From contig VZTJ01000306.1 of assembly GCA_013397795.1 (NCBI GenBank), positions 1 to 64,000 on the forward strand: DNA of 64,000 nt. The letters are read 5' to 3'. Under the pieces are notes generated by a model. It was given only the letters and a program-made list of their open reading frames with translations, had not been told where the DNA came from and ran no database searches. Of this stretch, positions 63,537 through 64,000 are shown piece by piece; position 1 is the first letter of the stretch; every line of letters begins with the position of its first letter. Both the position numbers and the translations under genes were made by a program. The stretch comes from Orthonyx spaldingii (taxonomy: Eukaryota; Chordata; Aves; Passeriformes; Orthonychidae).

Positions 63537-63832
63537 TCACAGAATCATAGAGTGGTTTGGAAGGGACCTAAAGCTCATCTCATTCCACAGCCCTCTGCCA
63601 TGGGCAGGGACACTTTCCACTATCCCAGGTTTCTTCAAGCCCTGTCCAGCCTGGCCTTGAGACACTCCCAGGGATGGGGCAGCCACAGCTTCTATGGGAA
63701 CCCTGTGCCAGGGCCTCTTCACCCTCACAGGGCAGAATTTCCCTCTTCTATCTAATGGAAACCTGCCCTCTATCAACATAAAGCCATAAACCCTTGTCCT
63801 ATCACTACACGCCCTTGACAAAAGTCCGTTCA
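63537..63832 (-). mobile_element. CR1 LINE 3' fragment, about 300 bp
   Basis: CACAGAATCATAGAGTGGTT, GGAAGGGACCTAAAGCTCAT, CTGCCATGGGCAGGGACACT, CCAGCCTGGCCTTGAGACAC and CCTTGTCCTATCACTACACG follow the CR1 3' consensus in order, reversed, so the element is on the minus strand. The longest CR1 piece in the window. The 94-residue frame across it (63537-63821) is not a gene. Confidence 0.95.
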
Positions 63833-64000
63833 GCTGGTGTCAGCATCACCTCGTTAATCCCAGCCACGGGGCTTTGGTTTCTGCCTGGCTGCTGCTGAAA
63901 CGTGTCCTGGCACAGGCAGAGCTGCACGTCTGGGCCATCACACGTGCCTTCTGCAGTGCCTGCAGCCAGTGCAGAGATCCTGCTCCAGAGACAGCCCCAG

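Noticed and set aside
1..64000. CRISPR arrays, prokaryotic operons, tRNA or rRNA genes
   Set aside because: None seen. Short repeats are microsatellites or CR1, composition and splicing are vertebrate, and no tRNA-like cloverleaf with A/B boxes was noticed by eye; a tRNAscan-SE or Infernal run would settle this.

Overview
The window is vertebrate nuclear DNA, most likely from a bird. Three things point that way: large introns around short, well-conserved exons; interspersed repeats that, where recognisable, are truncated CR1 LINE copies; and two GC-rich CpG islands that each hold an assembly gap (35596-35899 and 52659-53131). No bacterial, plasmid or phage features are present.

Two protein-coding genes can be supported, both on the minus strand. 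SYT17 (synaptotagmin-17, the B/K protein) runs from a start codon at 32822 down to a stop at 3968. I reconstruct eight coding exons whose splice sites and phases all agree, giving a 488-residue protein. It has a short N-terminus, an eight-cysteine cluster that is probably palmitoylated, a Ser/Asp-rich linker, and two C2 domains that have lost several Ca2+-binding aspartates. The 3'UTR runs to about 3.0 kb, and the probable promoter is the CpG island at 34.8-36.2 kb. ITPRIPL2 lies upstream in the same orientation. Its C-terminal 409 codons are intact (51429-52658), and its N-terminal part of roughly 115-120 codons falls in the 473-base gap. Its CpG-rich 5' flank is at 53132-53420, and a long 3'UTR probably extends down to about 47.8 kb. 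The tandem order ITPRIPL2 then SYT17 matches the arrangement I know from human 16p12.3.

Layout: 1-780 GC-rich DNA with tandem repeats; 780-3000 no gene seen; 3005-32822 SYT17; 34820-36230 SYT17 CpG island with gap; 36.2-47.8 kb intergenic, with a small CpG-rich patch carrying a perfect hairpin near 40.3 kb; 47.8-53.4 kb ITPRIPL2 with its UTRs and promoter; 53.4-64 kb intergenic, with possible homeodomain-site-rich elements, a possible 3' end of a further minus-strand gene near 61.93 kb, and two CR1 fragments at the right end.

The most informative new point is the 5' end of SYT17: a 23-nt microexon behind a 139-bp intron, joined to a short start exon. This gives an N-terminus unlike the mammalian one. 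I found no unknown multi-gene system. The remaining oddities are candidate regulatory or structural DNA.
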